A stretch of 64,000 nt of DNA from Chamaecrista fasciculata (taxonomy: Eukaryota > Streptophyta > Magnoliopsida > Fabales > Fabaceae), in assembly GCA_003254925.1 (NCBI GenBank), contig QANZ01038438.1:1-64000 (forward strand), read 5' to 3'. Positions within the stretch are counted from its first letter, which is position 1. The number at the start of each line of letters is the position of its first letter. Under the pieces are notes generated by a model. It saw nothing but the letters and a program-made list of their open reading frames with translations. It ran no database searches and had not been told where the DNA came from. Position numbers and translations under genes: made by a program. This document shows, one piece after another, positions 49,877 through 62,500 of the stretch.

Positions 49877-50598
49877 GCACACCGGACATAAATAATGATA
49901 CTAAATCTCAAGAGAATGAAGAATTGGACTAAAATGAGCAAAATCAAAGATGCAACAAAATTAATTACGAAACGCTTACCCTATTAAGGAACATACTAGT
50001 ATTTGACACATGATGTTCATTGTCATCTTGCGAACCGTTTTCCTGCATATATATATATATATATATATATAACACGTAAGTCGTAAACAAACATAGAAGA
50101 ATGAATTAATAATATATATTTATGGAAAATGAATTTTGATTTTATGCAGTATGATGTAATCATGTCATCATTGACCAGACCAGGAATTCTTCTCCTGGTT
50201 TGAATCATGTGTCATGGAAGTGTCCCAAATTTTTCATCAATTTGGCTTTAGATGAATTAACACCATCATTTTTAGGTCGTGTGATGTTTATATATATTGC
50301 TCATGTCATATCATGCCATTTTTTAATTAAAGTGATGATTTTAGAAGGTAGCAAGGTTAGCACATGAAAATTAAGAATGTGAGTAAATTAAATGTTGAAT
50401 TACGTAGGTATACCATTCGAACCAAAAGGCAAATGGTGCAATGAATGCGGTGGCAAAAAGTTGGCGATAAGCAACAAGAACAAGAGGATTCATTCCAGAT
50501 TGTATTGAAAGCTTTGATGTGATATTCATGCCCGCATAACCTCCCTGCATTACCACCATCGCCAATACAGGAATCCAATCACTTCTAGTACTCCCCAT
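48066..50598 (-). CDS. WAT1-related (MtN21/EamA) membrane transporter
   Basis: Plant UMAMIT-type transporter of the drug/metabolite superfamily; relatives export amino acids or auxin, but the substrate here cannot be told. Seven exons (minus strand): 50598-50414, 50042-49980, 49412-49296, 49168-48916, 48813-48655, 48533-48382 and 48288-48066, giving 383 residues. The seven-exon layout and motifs are typical: [19 protein letters not shown] at the start, [39 protein letters not shown] with [10 protein letters not shown]-like [10 protein letters not shown], and [10 protein letters not shown] then [14 protein letters not shown]. About ten membrane helices in two EamA repeats can be traced by eye. 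The cytosolic tail is rich in Glu/Lys. The intron 49413-49979 contains a foldback element. Confidence 0.92.
49489..49843. mobile_element. Foldback element in a WAT1-gene intron
   Basis: A 355-bp inverted-repeat unit. The left end GGTTAAAGTGCAAATTTGGTC matches the inverse of the right end GACCAAATTTACACTTTGATC. The left arm repeats a ~30-base unit (TTTGGTCCCATAT type) about five times. Flanks TAATAATAA occur on both sides (49480-49488 and 49844-49852), compatible with a 9-bp target duplication, but they lie in a TAA microsatellite, so this is weak evidence. Confidence 0.65.
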
Positions 50599-53500
50599 TA
50601 TAATAAGATACTATAGACTCTAGCCTCTATATAAATACGTTTTCTATCTAGCTATATATATATATACTTCTCTGCGCCTTAAAGAAATTAATGGCGCAGA
50701 GAAGTAATGAAAATGAATGGATTGAGACTTGAGAGGGAAGGGAGAGAGTGGTGTATTTTTAAGGGTGTGAAAGAGAGGAAAATGTAGCAACATATATATA
50801 TAGAAGAAGAAAGATGAATTTGTTGTGGGGATGACGTACGGAGGCTTGTGAGCAATATCCAATTCTCATGATCACTTGGAAGCTTTTGATGTGTTTAGTG
50901 TTTTCAAGCAATCAACTTGTTTTGAGTTTTTCAAGACATTGCATGCCCACCTCAGCAAAAACTATAAACGGGACCCATATCTCGATCATATCTCATTATC
51001 TCATATATCTCTCTGTTTCTTCCATACATAATCAATCATTACAAAGACGTCTTACTATTATATTTCTATCTCTTCATTCTTAATTAATTAATTCATTAAT
51101 CATTCAATAATGACAGAAATTCAGCTAAAGTTCTGGGCTAGCTAGCTACCTGCTTAGGTGGAAATTATTAAAAGCATTCATATTCAATTCCATATGCATG
51201 CATTTGTTTCTCACGCAACCCTGTCCTTGGGCTTGCTTAGCATCCAAAAAAGTGTCGGGCGAGTCTCTTCTAATTGATTTCAAACGCGTGAATATATATA
51301 TATATATATAGATGTGGGATTCATTTTCCGGACAAGTAATGTAGCCAACAACTATATATATAAAGTAAGGTCAAAAGAGACTTAAACATTACTAATGTGT
51401 TTCGTGTGCGAATTGTGAAAATGTGTGGAAATCAGAAATCAACAACTCAGCTTAGACGGATGCTATCTCTATCTCTACTAATTATATATTATATGCCCAT
51501 ATACATATAACTAATTACAAACGGCACCAATATTGTAATTGCAAACTTTTATTATTGTAGTGTAAGACTTGTGAAATCCTTTAGAACGCAACCTAGTGAC
51601 CTACTCCAAATTTGCACTACGTATAGTAGGTGTTATTATAGCATACCCTATCTCAGTGGTTTTGCCTTTTTTATTTTGGATCCAGGGACTGGGGTGCTTG
51701 GCATAGTGTATTTGGGCCGTAATAGAAGCCAACCCATTTTTGCTTCATACGGGATCTTCACTCATCGATGACGATGATTAATGTCTTAATGATACAATGA
51801 TAGCGTAATATGTTTTTATTCTTAGATATAGAGAAAAGTATTTTTTTTTTATTGTTTTCATATTTGAATTCCGGTAGATAACTAGATATTAATTAAAATT
51901 TTTAAAAAAAATTAAATGAATCATTTTTATTAACCACAAAGAATGATAAATATATACATCATTAAATTACCGAAATACAAACCACAAAATCAATCTAGTA
52001 TTAAAAAAACACATTATAAAAATTACTAACTCATTGCTAATATTTTAGATTTTGTCAATGTCTCTGTTCCACCAGAACTAATCTCCAAACGTTGATATTC
52101 TCTGCACAAACTCTAAGAACAAACATCACCATAATGACAAGACTCCACCTACTAAAGATAGAATCACATGTCCACGACAGATCACGAAAGAAAAACTCTA
52201 AGAGAGAGAAAAAATATAAATTGAGTGAAACCCATAACTCAATCAGACTTTCCGTGATCGGATATTTGGACTCCAAAATCTAACATATTTATGTAGAATA
52301 TGATACCATACGAGTATATATCCTTTGTCCGTCTTTAGATGGATCAAAATCTGTAATTTTTTTAAAAATAAATTCTTATTATATTTAAACTTATTTTTTT
52401 TATCTAAACATAAACCAAATTCAAAAAAAAAATAAAAAAAATTAGGAATTACCATGAAATATGAATATTGTGGTCCTTGTATTCCCAACATATGGAGACA
52501 TGAAGTCATGTTATGTTGCCCAACTACCTTCTGTGTTTAGCCTCTTGCTGATGTATGCTTCATAAATTGATTCTTGTTTAGCCTTCTTTTTCTTTATGTC
52601 ATGCATCAACTCCACAGAATTGGGAAATCACCCAACATATATAACATGCCTTCCTCATCCACATTTTTTTTTTATATTCCTATGTTAAATTTTAATCACT
52701 TCAGATTGGGCCGTTGTGTGTGTAGCCATTCAATTTTGATCTCATACGAACCCTTCTGTTTTGATATGGATTAATTTCACTGTCTTCTCCAATATCCCTC
52801 GCCCAACTATATGCTTAATTCTCTTACCTCATCCAAATATTCAATCCATCATATACATATATATGCCACCATCTCAATGCTTCGATCTCTAGTTCTCTTT
52901 ATTGATTCTTTTATGCAAAAATAATTTAACAGAAAAGACATTCATCTCAAATATTTTATTTTCTAATATAATATCAGGAAACACACACATATAGTAACCC
53001 TTATTGTGAATTTCCCAACTATAAGATGCAGTTATATTGTGCTATATAGTGAGAATGATGTTAATACAACGAAAATTTGGAAAGCTAAGCGATAATTCCA
53101 AGTTGGAAGAATCAGGAGACATGGGAAGTAGCAGCAGGAAGAATTAATTAACGAGGTGCGTGCGTGTGTGTGTGATATTCTCTACTAGTTTATCTTCAAA
53201 ACAAAACTGATTTTAGAATGCCACTTTTAGCTGGAGCTAAATAATTATCCTTAATTATCTTCATTATCCAATAATAATTAATTTATTCCCTTGTCACTGT
53301 TTCTATGGAACTGCGAGAAGCAATTGATTTATTTGAGGTTTACTGTCAGAAGCTACTTTTCCTTGTCGGTGTCTGAAATACCATCAAGATTAATGTACTA
53401 GGCTGTAAGAATTATTGTACTGACTACTGAGTGCATGGTGCCCATAAATTGCTGTGCAATTGTGCATTATTTTTAGTCCACTGTTATTAATACTTTCGTA

Positions 53501-55000
53501 GCGTCTTATATCTTATGCGGTGATTATGATGATAAAAGGAGCAAAAACAGAAACAAACACTTTCAAATATGCAACACAAGATATTTTTGTGTTGGATTAA
53601 TCCACAGGTAATAATTAAGGTGATAGCGATCGAGATTACAGACAATATATTTTTGGATGCTTCTATAGTTATTGGTCCCTTCTTAATTAAGGTAAAGCTA
53701 CATTGTACATGACATGCAATCGATCTATATATGTATCTTATTGTCTTGTCGCTTTTTCTTCATTTGGCTGAGACATGCAGTAATTTCGTTTCCACCCAGA
53801 AATTACTACAGCAATTAACAATCAAAACATTTCAAGTACTGTGTAGATTTATGCTTGGTAAAGATTCTAGAGAAGCTGTAAACTGTAAACAAAGAAAGAA
53901 ATAAATGCGAATTGAAAGGCCCCGACATTTTCTGTACCATAGCGCTTTTAATTTCTTAGTGATTAGTACACTAGAAAATAGCAAGGGCCGATCAGATTAA
54001 AATTAAGGCTTTTGATATGACTCACATATAATAAAATAATAAGAAAAATATTAGAGGGATATTTAAGTTGTGGCCTTCTTATCTAATTAACTAATCTTAT
54101 GATATGAATTTTCCTAATTACTCATGGATTATTGCTCGACGTGAAGGCATTCCTATGAATTTAGTTGCAGTAGTCTGACATATATGGATTGAATATGACT
54201 AATTTTGATCCATAATTCCACCATGAAAATAAAATTAGTTAGTTGCAGCAAATTTACAAGATATACTTAATTTCTTTACTTAAATAAATTGTAATTTAAA
54301 ATTAGAACTGACTTGCCAACAAAAGTTGATCCAATTAGTACAGAGTTTAACCATATGAGTGTGGCCCAGTGGTTCCTCAGATCACTTGGTCCCTTAATCA
54401 AATGGTGGGGATTCGAATCTCACCTTTGGGAATGGAAAATATTCTGTGGCCAGTCGTTTACCCTTAAGTGGAGGACCCGCGACGGAGAGATTAGTCACTG
54501 TTCTCGACGGTGGAAACCCTTGATTTATACCAAAATTAGTAAAGAGTTTACTTATAACCCAAAAGTTGTAAGTTTTATTTTCTGTTACCGATATAAAGTT
54601 CTTATTAGTAAGTAATTTATATAAATACATTTATAAACGCTTATAGAATCTAAGCTTGGAGACCTAACTCAACTACACTTTATTTTATGAAATAAAATTG
54701 ACTGCCTTAGGGCTATTGTTCATCTTTATTTCAGAAGCTAGTATAATTTTCTGCACACACACACAAATTAACTCTGCTACAAGGATTCATCATTAATTCA
54801 CGAAGCAGGATATGGTTCTTTTTTCCAATGCACAAACAATAACATATCAATAATATATAATATGTAGTCAATGACGAAGTCCTCCCAAAGAAATCATATT
54901 AAGTTTGATAATTGATAGGGACTGAGCCGATTAACTTTGTCGTCAATCAATAAGCTAAATGACAGATACATATAAGATTATACATTAATTAATATAATGA
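50599..55000. other. Long AT-rich spacer with a SINE
   Basis: The first few hundred bases are the WAT1-gene promoter (TATATATA near 50650). An AT run lies at about 51293-51311. A tRNA-derived SINE is at 54350-54533. I found no further gene, although several short open frames exist; none has recognisable motifs. Confidence 0.5.
54350..54533 (+). mobile_element. tRNA-derived SINE
   Basis: A 184-bp insert flanked by a 17-bp direct repeat, AATTAGTACAGAGTTTA at 54333-54349 and the same with one change at 54534-54550. Near its 5' end are an A-box-like GTGGCCCAGTGGTT and a B-box-like GGATTCGAATC, spaced as in RNA polymerase III promoters. The rest has no coding potential. This is a near full-length SINE; the family is not identified. 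Confidence 0.8.
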
Positions 55001-55465
55001 TCATAAAGAAAGCGTTAGGTCCACGTCTACATGGTCACTTGGTTTCTCTTCTATTTCTTGCTCATTTGGTGGTGGTGGATCAGTAGAAGGATCAGTTGGC
55101 TGTAATTCAGTGTGTACCTGTTTGGGTTTTGTAGAAGAAGAAGAAGGAGCAGAGGATGATGATGATGATGATAATGGGTTTGAGAAACATTGAGGAGTAA
55201 TTAATGATCCCATAATCCCCATTTGGTGATTATTACCTATGAAATCTTCAGGTTCAAAACATGGCTTCCAACTACCTTTTTCCTTCATCTTCTCTTCATC
55301 ACAACACTTATCTTGTTTCTCTTTGCTACTACTAATAGTGTTACAGAGGCGATCACGTACTTCCTTGGTGCTTCTTATCAACTCAAAGAACTTCTCTATC
55401 TTCGCTTCTTCGTTTTCTTCTTCCCCTAATTTTCTCTTCCTCCTTTCTCCTTCCATCATATACAC
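55001..55465 (-). CDS. NIMIN1: NIMIN-type NPR1-interacting protein
   Basis: Small nuclear protein that binds NPR1/NIM1 and modulates salicylic-acid-induced PR gene expression. A single exon of 154 residues. The conserved N-terminal block EEAKIEKFFELIRSTKEVRDRL-like (about 19-40) is present. The NPR1-binding EDF motif is at 73-75 within WKPCFEPEDF, and the C-terminus is DLTLSL (149-154), an LxLxL EAR repression motif. A Ser-rich and a Pro-rich stretch lie between them. The EDF plus EAR combination points to the NIMIN-1 subtype rather than NIMIN-2 or NIMIN-3. The start could be Met1, Met3 or Met4. The upstream region has an as-1-like site and W-boxes, as expected for an SA-induced gene. Confidence 0.8.
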   Translation of the reverse strand: MYMMEGERRKRKLGEEENEEAKIEKFFELIRSTKEVRDRLCNTISSSKEKQDKCCDEEKMKEKGSWKPCFEPEDFIGNNHQMGIMGSLITPQCFSNPLSSSSSSSAPSSSSTKPKQVHTELQPTDPSTDPPPPNEQEIEEKPSDHVDVDLTLSL

Positions 55466-55525
55466 TTGCTACCTATATATGAGTTGGTAGCACTAAATAT
55501 ATAGTGATTCCAGAGAGTACTCAAG

Positions 55526-55643
55526 GGTCAATGAATCATTGGCTTATATATATAAAATATCAAAGTGTTATGTGTAAATGGGCATGGAGTATTAATTATT
55601 GCTTTGGTGAGTTTAGTGAACCACAACGTGGTGTTAATTGACT
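55526..55643. promoter_or_regulatory. W-box pair upstream of the NIMIN gene
   Basis: TTGACC on the minus strand (55526-55531) and TTGACT on the plus strand (55638-55643) are WRKY-binding cores about 60 and 175 bp upstream of the start. A minus-strand TATATAAG (55544-55551) nearby may be the TATA box. Confidence 0.4.
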
Positions 55644-55788
55644 CGCCATAGTGTTCAATATCCTCTTCTATTTTATTTATCAACAACAGAGGATCGTGGA
55701 TGGATCAAATGGATTGCCCAGACTGCCCATATTCTGTTTGTAATGAAGTTGGGGGTATCTTTGTAATTGTCTAGTTGCCACATTATGT

Positions 55789-55810
55789 TTACGTCACCTC
55801 ATTAACGTAA
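55789..55810. promoter_or_regulatory. as-1-like element upstream of the NIMIN gene
   Basis: TTACGTCA (55789-55796) and TAACGTAA (55803-55810) form two near-palindromic TGACGTAA-type sites whose centres are 14 bp apart, versus 12 bp in classical as-1. They lie about 325 bp upstream of the start. TGA factors bind such sites in SA-responsive promoters. Confidence 0.45.
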
Positions 55811-57436
55811 TCATTCCACTCACATATATAATATTTTTTTTAGGAGGCAAGGTTTTGGTGGAGTTTGATTAATTTTAAAGTAAAATTAAGGATTTTTTTT
55901 TAAAAAAAAATATATTTTTCATGAATATAGTGAGAGAAAAAAATGCAAGGAGAAACTGAACATGTTGATTTTTGTTGATATGTCATGTTGACATGACGCT
56001 GTCCAAGTCAGCCCCCACTAGAGATGATCATGGTAATATATAGGTAGGATACTATGATACTTAGACCCGTATCTAAGTAGGTATCAAAATCAATTCTCAT
56101 ATTCATACTTGCTAGGAGTCTAATTCCCATACCCGGATTTGGACCCTAAATTTTTTTAAAATAAACTATTTTTTGTTAATATAAAATTATATTCATCTAA
56201 CTTTTTACATCTATAACTATTAAAAAATAAAAAATAAATCATAAATATGAATACATTAATTAAATATTTCAATATTTATAAAAATTTTAATATTTTTTCA
56301 ATAAAAAATGTTAAAATATTATATTTTTTATATATAAAAATATATTTATTATTATTAATGAATATATGAGTAGGGTACCACTATACCTGAACCCATTAAA
56401 AATGGGTCCAAGTCCAGACCTATACGGCTATACCTATAAGAATTGATGTTTACCAAAAAAAAAAAAAAACTTAGAAATTGATCAACCCCGTTGACATGTA
56501 TCATTATTCCACCACGATCATGTATTCATGTTAAATGTTAAATAACTTATTTAGATGTAGCATTTGTTATAGGAAATGTTAATTATAGACATGTTGATCA
56601 TCAAATTTGACATTTTATAATTTTCATTTTTGTGAAAAATATTTAATAATAATAAAGAAATGCCTACCTTCTTCTACTCTTTGTGTCACACTGTGGGAAT
56701 ACCTTCACCAGATTGAACTGATTTTCTTTGAATTTTTAGTGCCTTGTGTTCACGTGTATGTTAAGCAAGCTATAAATTTAAGATTAAACAATTTTTTTTT
56801 TCGGAAAAAGAATGCTTAGAGTTTGAGGTTTAAAGAACTAACTCTAATAGGAGTATAGTGGAAAGAAAACATGTCCTTGATTTTTTATGACGATCGACTC
56901 TCTATTACATCAAGTTAAAAGACTGATGGGACCATTTCAATTTCATGGCCAAGTGCGAGTGGACCAAGTCAATGAATAATTATTTTAGAATTGATTAACC
57001 CGATAAGAAACGAAACACTTATATAATAGGCTTTCGGGATGACTTGACTCAAACGATGAATTAAATAAAAAGAAATTTAAATAAAATTACTTATATGTTT
57101 TTTTTGGGTACAATCACATAGCAACAAGGATCTAAAGTTGTACCGAAACAAAAGCCTCCTAATACAATTAAGAGGCTCTACCCATCAAACATAAAACTGC
57201 TTCATTTTCATGCCAAGTCCGTCAAAGCATCAGCCACGTGATTCCTTTCTCTTAACGTGTGAAGAAACCTAACGTTTCAATCTCTTCGCACCAAGTCAAG
57301 AATGAAATGCGCCAAACCACCACTAACCTTCCCTTCTCTTATATGTTTAGTGTATGGTATAAAGGTTTTTTAATTCTCTATTTTTTATATTGGTTATGCA
57401 ATAAATTATTTTTAATATTCTCCCTATCATATTTTG

Positions 57437-58947
57437 TGTTGGGCTTAGTCATTGAAAGTCCCACATCGGTTGGGAAAAACATTGAGGGGGTGTGAGGCTT
57501 GTATAAATATGAGTGAGATATGAGCTTCTAAGGCAGCACAACTTACATAGAAATCCTAATGGGTGTATTGGGGTTTGGATAGTTGTGAGTCATTTTTGAG
57601 AGAGGGTTTGCAATTTTCTCCAGTCAAAAATTGTATTGAGGAGGGTTTGTAATTTTGTCCGTGCAAAAATTACAAATAGTGAAGTTTGTCCCAGAGGGGG
57701 CCGTGGAGTAGGTCTTGAGGCACCGAACCACGTTAAAGATTTGTGTTTGTTTCTCTGTTTCCTCTTCCTTTATTTCTTGTGTGGGTTGCGCTTCCGCCCA
57801 CAAGTGGTATCAGAGCTGAGGTTGAAGTCCAGGGAGGAAGAAGGGAGAGGAAGGAGCAAGTGGGTCAGCCAGTCAGCAGAAGGTTCCGACACTGCAACAT
57901 CAAGAGAGGTTGGTTCAGTCTAGCTTTTGATTTTAATTCCAGTTTTGAAGTTAGTTTTCTGGAATTTGGAGTGGTTGTCTGTTACACTGTTTGTGGTTGT
58001 TGGTTGTTTGTGGTGGTGGTTATTGGTTGTCTGTTTATATGATGATGACGACCATGAGGTTTTAAAGTTCCGTTATTTGATGGGAGAACGGAATTGAGAT
58101 AAAAGATAAAAAATGGAGGTGTTGTGCGCAACGAGGAGAGGTTGTGCGAGTGATGAGATGTTACGTTGGCAACGAGGAGATGTTGCACAAGCAAGAAGAG
58201 ATGTCATGCAGGTGAAGAGATACCGTGCTGACGATGCTATGCAAGCGACGAGGGGATGCCACGTATGTGATGAGAGGATACTGTGTTGGTGACGAAGAGA
58301 TGCTGCACAAGCAAGAAGAGATGTCATGCAGGTGAATAGATACCGTGCTGACGATGCTATGCAAGCGACGAGGGGATGCCACGTATGTGATGAGAGGATA
58401 CTGTGTTGGTGACGAGGAGATGCTACACAAGCAAGAAGAGATGTCATGCAGGTTTAGAGATGCCGTGCTGACGATGTTGTGCAAGCGGCGAGGAGATGCC
58501 ACACAGATTATTTGAGGGAGGACTAGAGTGTTCTCCGAGAATAGATGAAGATCAGAAAAGCTGAGAATTTAGAGAGGTCAGTTTTGTCTGATAGAGCTTG
58601 ATTATGTGGGACTTTGAATGAAGGGAGGATTTGTTGGGCTTAGTCATTGAAAGTCCCACATCGGTTGGGAAAAACATTGAGGGGGTGTGAGGCTTGTATA
58701 AATATGAGTGAGATATGAGCTTCTAAGGCACCACAACTTACATAGAAATCCTAATGGGTGTATTGGGGTTTGGGTAGTTGTGAGTCATTTTTGAGAGAGG
58801 ATTTGCAATTTTCTCCAGTCAAAAATTGTATTGAGGAGAGTTTGTAATTTTGTCCGTGCAAAAATTACAAATAGTGAAGTTTGTCCCAGAGGGGGCCGTG
58901 GATTAGGTCTTGAGGCACCGATCCACGTTAAAGATTTGTGTTCGTTT
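57437..58947 (+). mobile_element. TRIM (small non-autonomous LTR retrotransposon)
   Basis: The 5' LTR (57437-57802, 366 bp) begins TGTTGGGCTTAGTC and ends CCGCCCACA. The primer-binding site TGGTATCAGAGC (57805-57816), complementary to initiator tRNA-Met, follows two bases later. The 3' LTR starts at 58632, directly after a purine-rich tract (ATGAAGGGAGGAT), and is almost identical to the 5' LTR but stops at 58947, lacking its last ~50 bp. The ~830-bp interior has no gag or pol, only tandem repeats. The whole element is ~1.5 kb, within the TRIM size class. The motif AAGTCCCACATCGGTTGG is common in plant TRIM LTRs. No target duplication remains because the 3' end is lost. Confidence 0.88.
58151..58506. 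repeat. 120-bp tandem repeat inside the TRIM
   Basis: Three copies with a period of exactly 120 bp, recognisable by AAGCAAGAAGAGATGTCATG starting at 58190, 58310 and 58430. Because 120 is a multiple of three, frames on both strands remain open through all copies and give spurious repeat proteins. The third copy is the most diverged. Confidence 0.9.
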
Positions 58948-59077
58948 ATAACAAATATATAAATAATTTTACCTAAATCTTTGAAAGATTAGAGTCATCA
59001 AATTTTTGTCACGTATCAAATCTTTATTAAAAAATCTTATAACAAATATATAAATAATTTTACCTAAATCTTTTCCA
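58946..59077. repeat. Direct repeat adjoining the truncated 3' LTR
   Basis: A ~36-bp AT-rich word beginning TTATAACAAATATATAAATA occurs at 58946 and again at 59037, 91 bp apart. The first copy begins exactly where the 3' LTR breaks off, so the LTR end was lost in the event that made this duplication or in a later deletion. Confidence 0.6.
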
Positions 59078-59555
59078 TTGAGTGAAGGGACATTGGTCCA
59101 TTTGACAGCCAGGAAGTGGGAAAGTATATTAATTATTAAACATGTGGGAGATTACTATTTTTTCTACTAAATTTGTATTTACTTCTAGAAACATTTTAAA
59201 GTTTTCTTTTGTTAGTGTTTTCTTGTTCAACCAAAAGAATTTAAAACTTTGATGAGTGTGGAGAGAGAGAGAGGCAGAGAGTTTATCTAAATTAAAGGTG
59301 TCCACACATGAGACATAATTTACGTCACATCATATATTGATTGAGATATTTATTTTGTTATGGATCATGTTTGATTGCATTGAGAAAGAGATTAATTTAG
59401 ACTTTGCCCCCAATCATTATTCAGTAATTGAGTTACCAACACATCAAATATTTGTGTTTTTCTTTTATTTGGAATATATTTACATATACAAACAGAAGAG
59501 AAGAGAGACTGTTAGGATGAAATGATAGAGTTTTGCAAAGGAAGAAATTAAGATG

Positions 59556-62500
59556 CTAGTCATCTGGCCAATGCACACCATGCTTAGCCCAAAGGTAATA
59601 TGCTCCAATAGGACCACGACCCCCTAACTCATACAACTCCACCGACATATTTTGTTTGTCAATTTCACTCAGAATCTTACTTACAATGTTCCACGCAGCT
59701 CCCACCTCGTCGCTTCTCATAAACACTTGGTTGTCCCCATCCATTACATCTACCAGAAGATGCTCATATGAATCAGGTACCTCCGTTGATCTATACCTGT
59801 CACAACTCACAACATTCACTTATTAAAATAACACTCATTGTCACTAATTTGTAATTCAAGCCACACTTGTTTTAATTTCTTACTTGTCCTTGTACAGCAA
59901 ATTCAGCTCGGAAGAATCCAGTTTCAACCCCAATCCAGGGACTTTGTTGTTAATTCTCACCAGGATTGCTTCATCTGGCACATCACGAAGAATAAGCTCA
60001 TTTGTGGCACGTTGATGAATGTTGTTATGTCCAATGCACTCGTGGTATATATTTCCCGGAACATGGCGAAACTGGATTCGAATCTCCATCCTGCATATCG
60101 TAATTTAATTTCTAACCTCGGTGAGTACATTATATATGTATTTGTTTTGAATAAGAATACTGGAGACACAAAGCTGTAATGATATTTACTGGTGTTTCAT
60201 GAGTCCTAAGCCCGTTTTTACCAAAAACGGCACACCATCCCATCGTGCATTGTCAATGTAAAATACAGCAGCAAAATATGTAGGTGTCTGGTGGTTTAAG
60301 CTAACATCAACCTTGTTTCCACCACTTTCTTTATACTGCCCGAGGATCACATCTTTAGGTTCGAGTTGGCGAATTGACCTCAGTACCTTGACCTGCATAA
60401 TAGCTTGTTACTGATAATAATACAAGGTAAAATACGAGTTGATGACTCAATATTTGAAAGTCTAGTTTACATACTTTAGTCTTTGAAAGTCATAGAGGCA
60501 AGACAATTAACCTATTTTTTAGGGATTAGTAGAGATAAAAGACTCAAATGTATTGGTTCTATAAATTTCTGGATTAAAGAGTGTAAACCAAACTTCCAGA
60601 GATTATATTGGTAACTTACGTATAAAATGACCAATTTATATATTTACTATCTATCTCTCTCTCTCACTCTATATATATATGTGTGTTTGTGTGTGTACCT
60701 TTTCATTTCGAATATCTTCTCCATCAAGGCTTACTGGTGGTTCCATGGCAAGCAAAGCTATTGTTTGGAGCACATGACTGTGGACAATGTCCCGAATAAT
60801 CCCATAATTTCCATAGTACCTGCAAGGGGGATGTGGTTGATGTCATTCATAAGCAATTATTCAGAGTACATATATAATGGCTCCTTTAATTCACTCAAAC
60901 CACTTTACCTTCCTTGCTGCACGGCTGAGTCCTCTGATAAAATCACCTTCAAAAATTTCACTAAGCAATGTGAACATTACCAGTAGAAGAACGTTGCACA
61001 ATAGATTATTAATCAGACTAAACTCGATATGAATTAATTACCTGTACATTATGTATGTACCTACGGCTCCATAGTGGCTCAAACACTAGATTTGAAAACC
61101 TTAGAACTGTGAGGTTTTCAAAAAGGTTTCTTCCTAAAAGATGATCAATCCTGACAATAGATTGGTGGTCTGAGTAATATATTATGTAGAAGTAACTAAT
61201 TTTGTGTGTGTGTGTGCATGAGCTGATGTGGTATAAACTATAAACACCTGTATAATTGCTTTTCCTCGAACTTGGAAAGAAGAGATTGTGTGAGCCTATG
61301 AGAAGAGAGAGCATCAAACCCAAATGGTTTCTCAATTATAATGCGATTCCAGCCCTTTTGGGTCTGAGCACAGCTTGCAATACATGAAGCAACATCCAGA
61401 AGGGCTTCTTGCGGCACAGAAAGGTAAAATATCCTATTGGCTTTGGATCCCCCCTGTGGTACATAATAAGCTGCTAAATAATCAGTTATCAAAAGGCTTA
61501 GACCCTTCTGGAACATCAAATAGACAATAATTTATTTGTTCAAAATTACCTCGATCTGATCCATACGGGCATTCAACTTGCTCATCCCTTGTTTATTGTC
61601 ATAACCGCCATTAATGTAGTAAGTTTTACTAAGGAAAGCATCCATTTTGTCCCCACAATTCTCTCTGAAATTTTTCAAATGTGAGTAAGGCGTAGATTAA
61701 TGGAAATGCAATCGTGCTTCCGGTATCATCATGCAATTCCAAATGAAATTGGTTAACTGAATAAAAGCAAAACTTTACAACCAGAATCTTTTTTCTAACT
61801 ATCAGCTAAAAGATGCGAGTGAGCGACCACAAATAATGATCAGGCAGTCAATATACTGAGACAATATATAGATGTAAGATCAAATGCTAACAATTTTTTT
61901 CCCAGGAAATGGAAAAAAGGCCACGGGTAATAATCTGGGAAGTGATAAGAGAACCATACTGATGATCAACTCGGCAGGTTAATGTGGAAGCTATAATGGA
62001 CTGTAGATCTTTGTCAGTCATATTCTTCCTTGAGTAACCAAAAATAGCAACATTCTGCAGCCACGGGAATGCAAATAAAATCAACTAAATGTTTGAAAAT
62101 TTTAGGATAGGTAAAGATGCAACACTTATTAGCAACCAGTAATGGTGATAAATCCCAATTTACTTTTTTACTATGGTAGAAAAAAAGTTCACTTGGAATG
62201 TACATCATAGCATCTGCCAGAAAGCCAAGAATCCCATATGATGCACTCATACCAAATATAAGTACTTTTACCTCTCAAGTTAATACAACTATATATATAT
62301 AATGTGGTACCTCAGGAAGGAAGCCACTATTGTAGAGAGCAAATAATGCAGGAAAAATCTTCCTCCTTGCTAGCTCACCAGTGGCCCCTATGACTGCAAT
62401 GCAAAGTGAGGGTGCTCTATCAACATCAGTGGCAGCACTCGACGAACTTGTATATAGTAAAGGTGGAGACTCCATGGAAGTGATCATATCTGCAGAAACA

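Larger units (their letters stand above)
55466..59555. other. Spacer between NIMIN and G6PD4 with a TRIM retroelement
   Basis: Apart from the NIMIN promoter, the TRIM element and the duplication next to it, this is AT-rich DNA with an ATACCC/GGGTACC-rich patch near 56040-56440. No host gene was found. Confidence 0.55.

Noticed and set aside
52055..52276. 73-codon minus-strand frame in the transporter-NIMIN spacer
   Set aside because: Hydrophobic and Trp-rich but with no family resemblance, no plausible splice partners and AT-rich surroundings.
58073..58502. Repeat proteins of 113-124 residues on the minus strand
   Set aside because: They are translations of the 120-bp tandem repeat, open only because the period is a multiple of three.
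58151..58506. CRISPR-like array
   Set aside because: Copies are contiguous with no unique spacers, and this is plant nuclear DNA.
57437..58947. Cassandra-type TRIM with a 5S rRNA promoter
   Set aside because: I looked for the 5S-derived LTR segment and saw none; the LTR carries other TRIM words instead.
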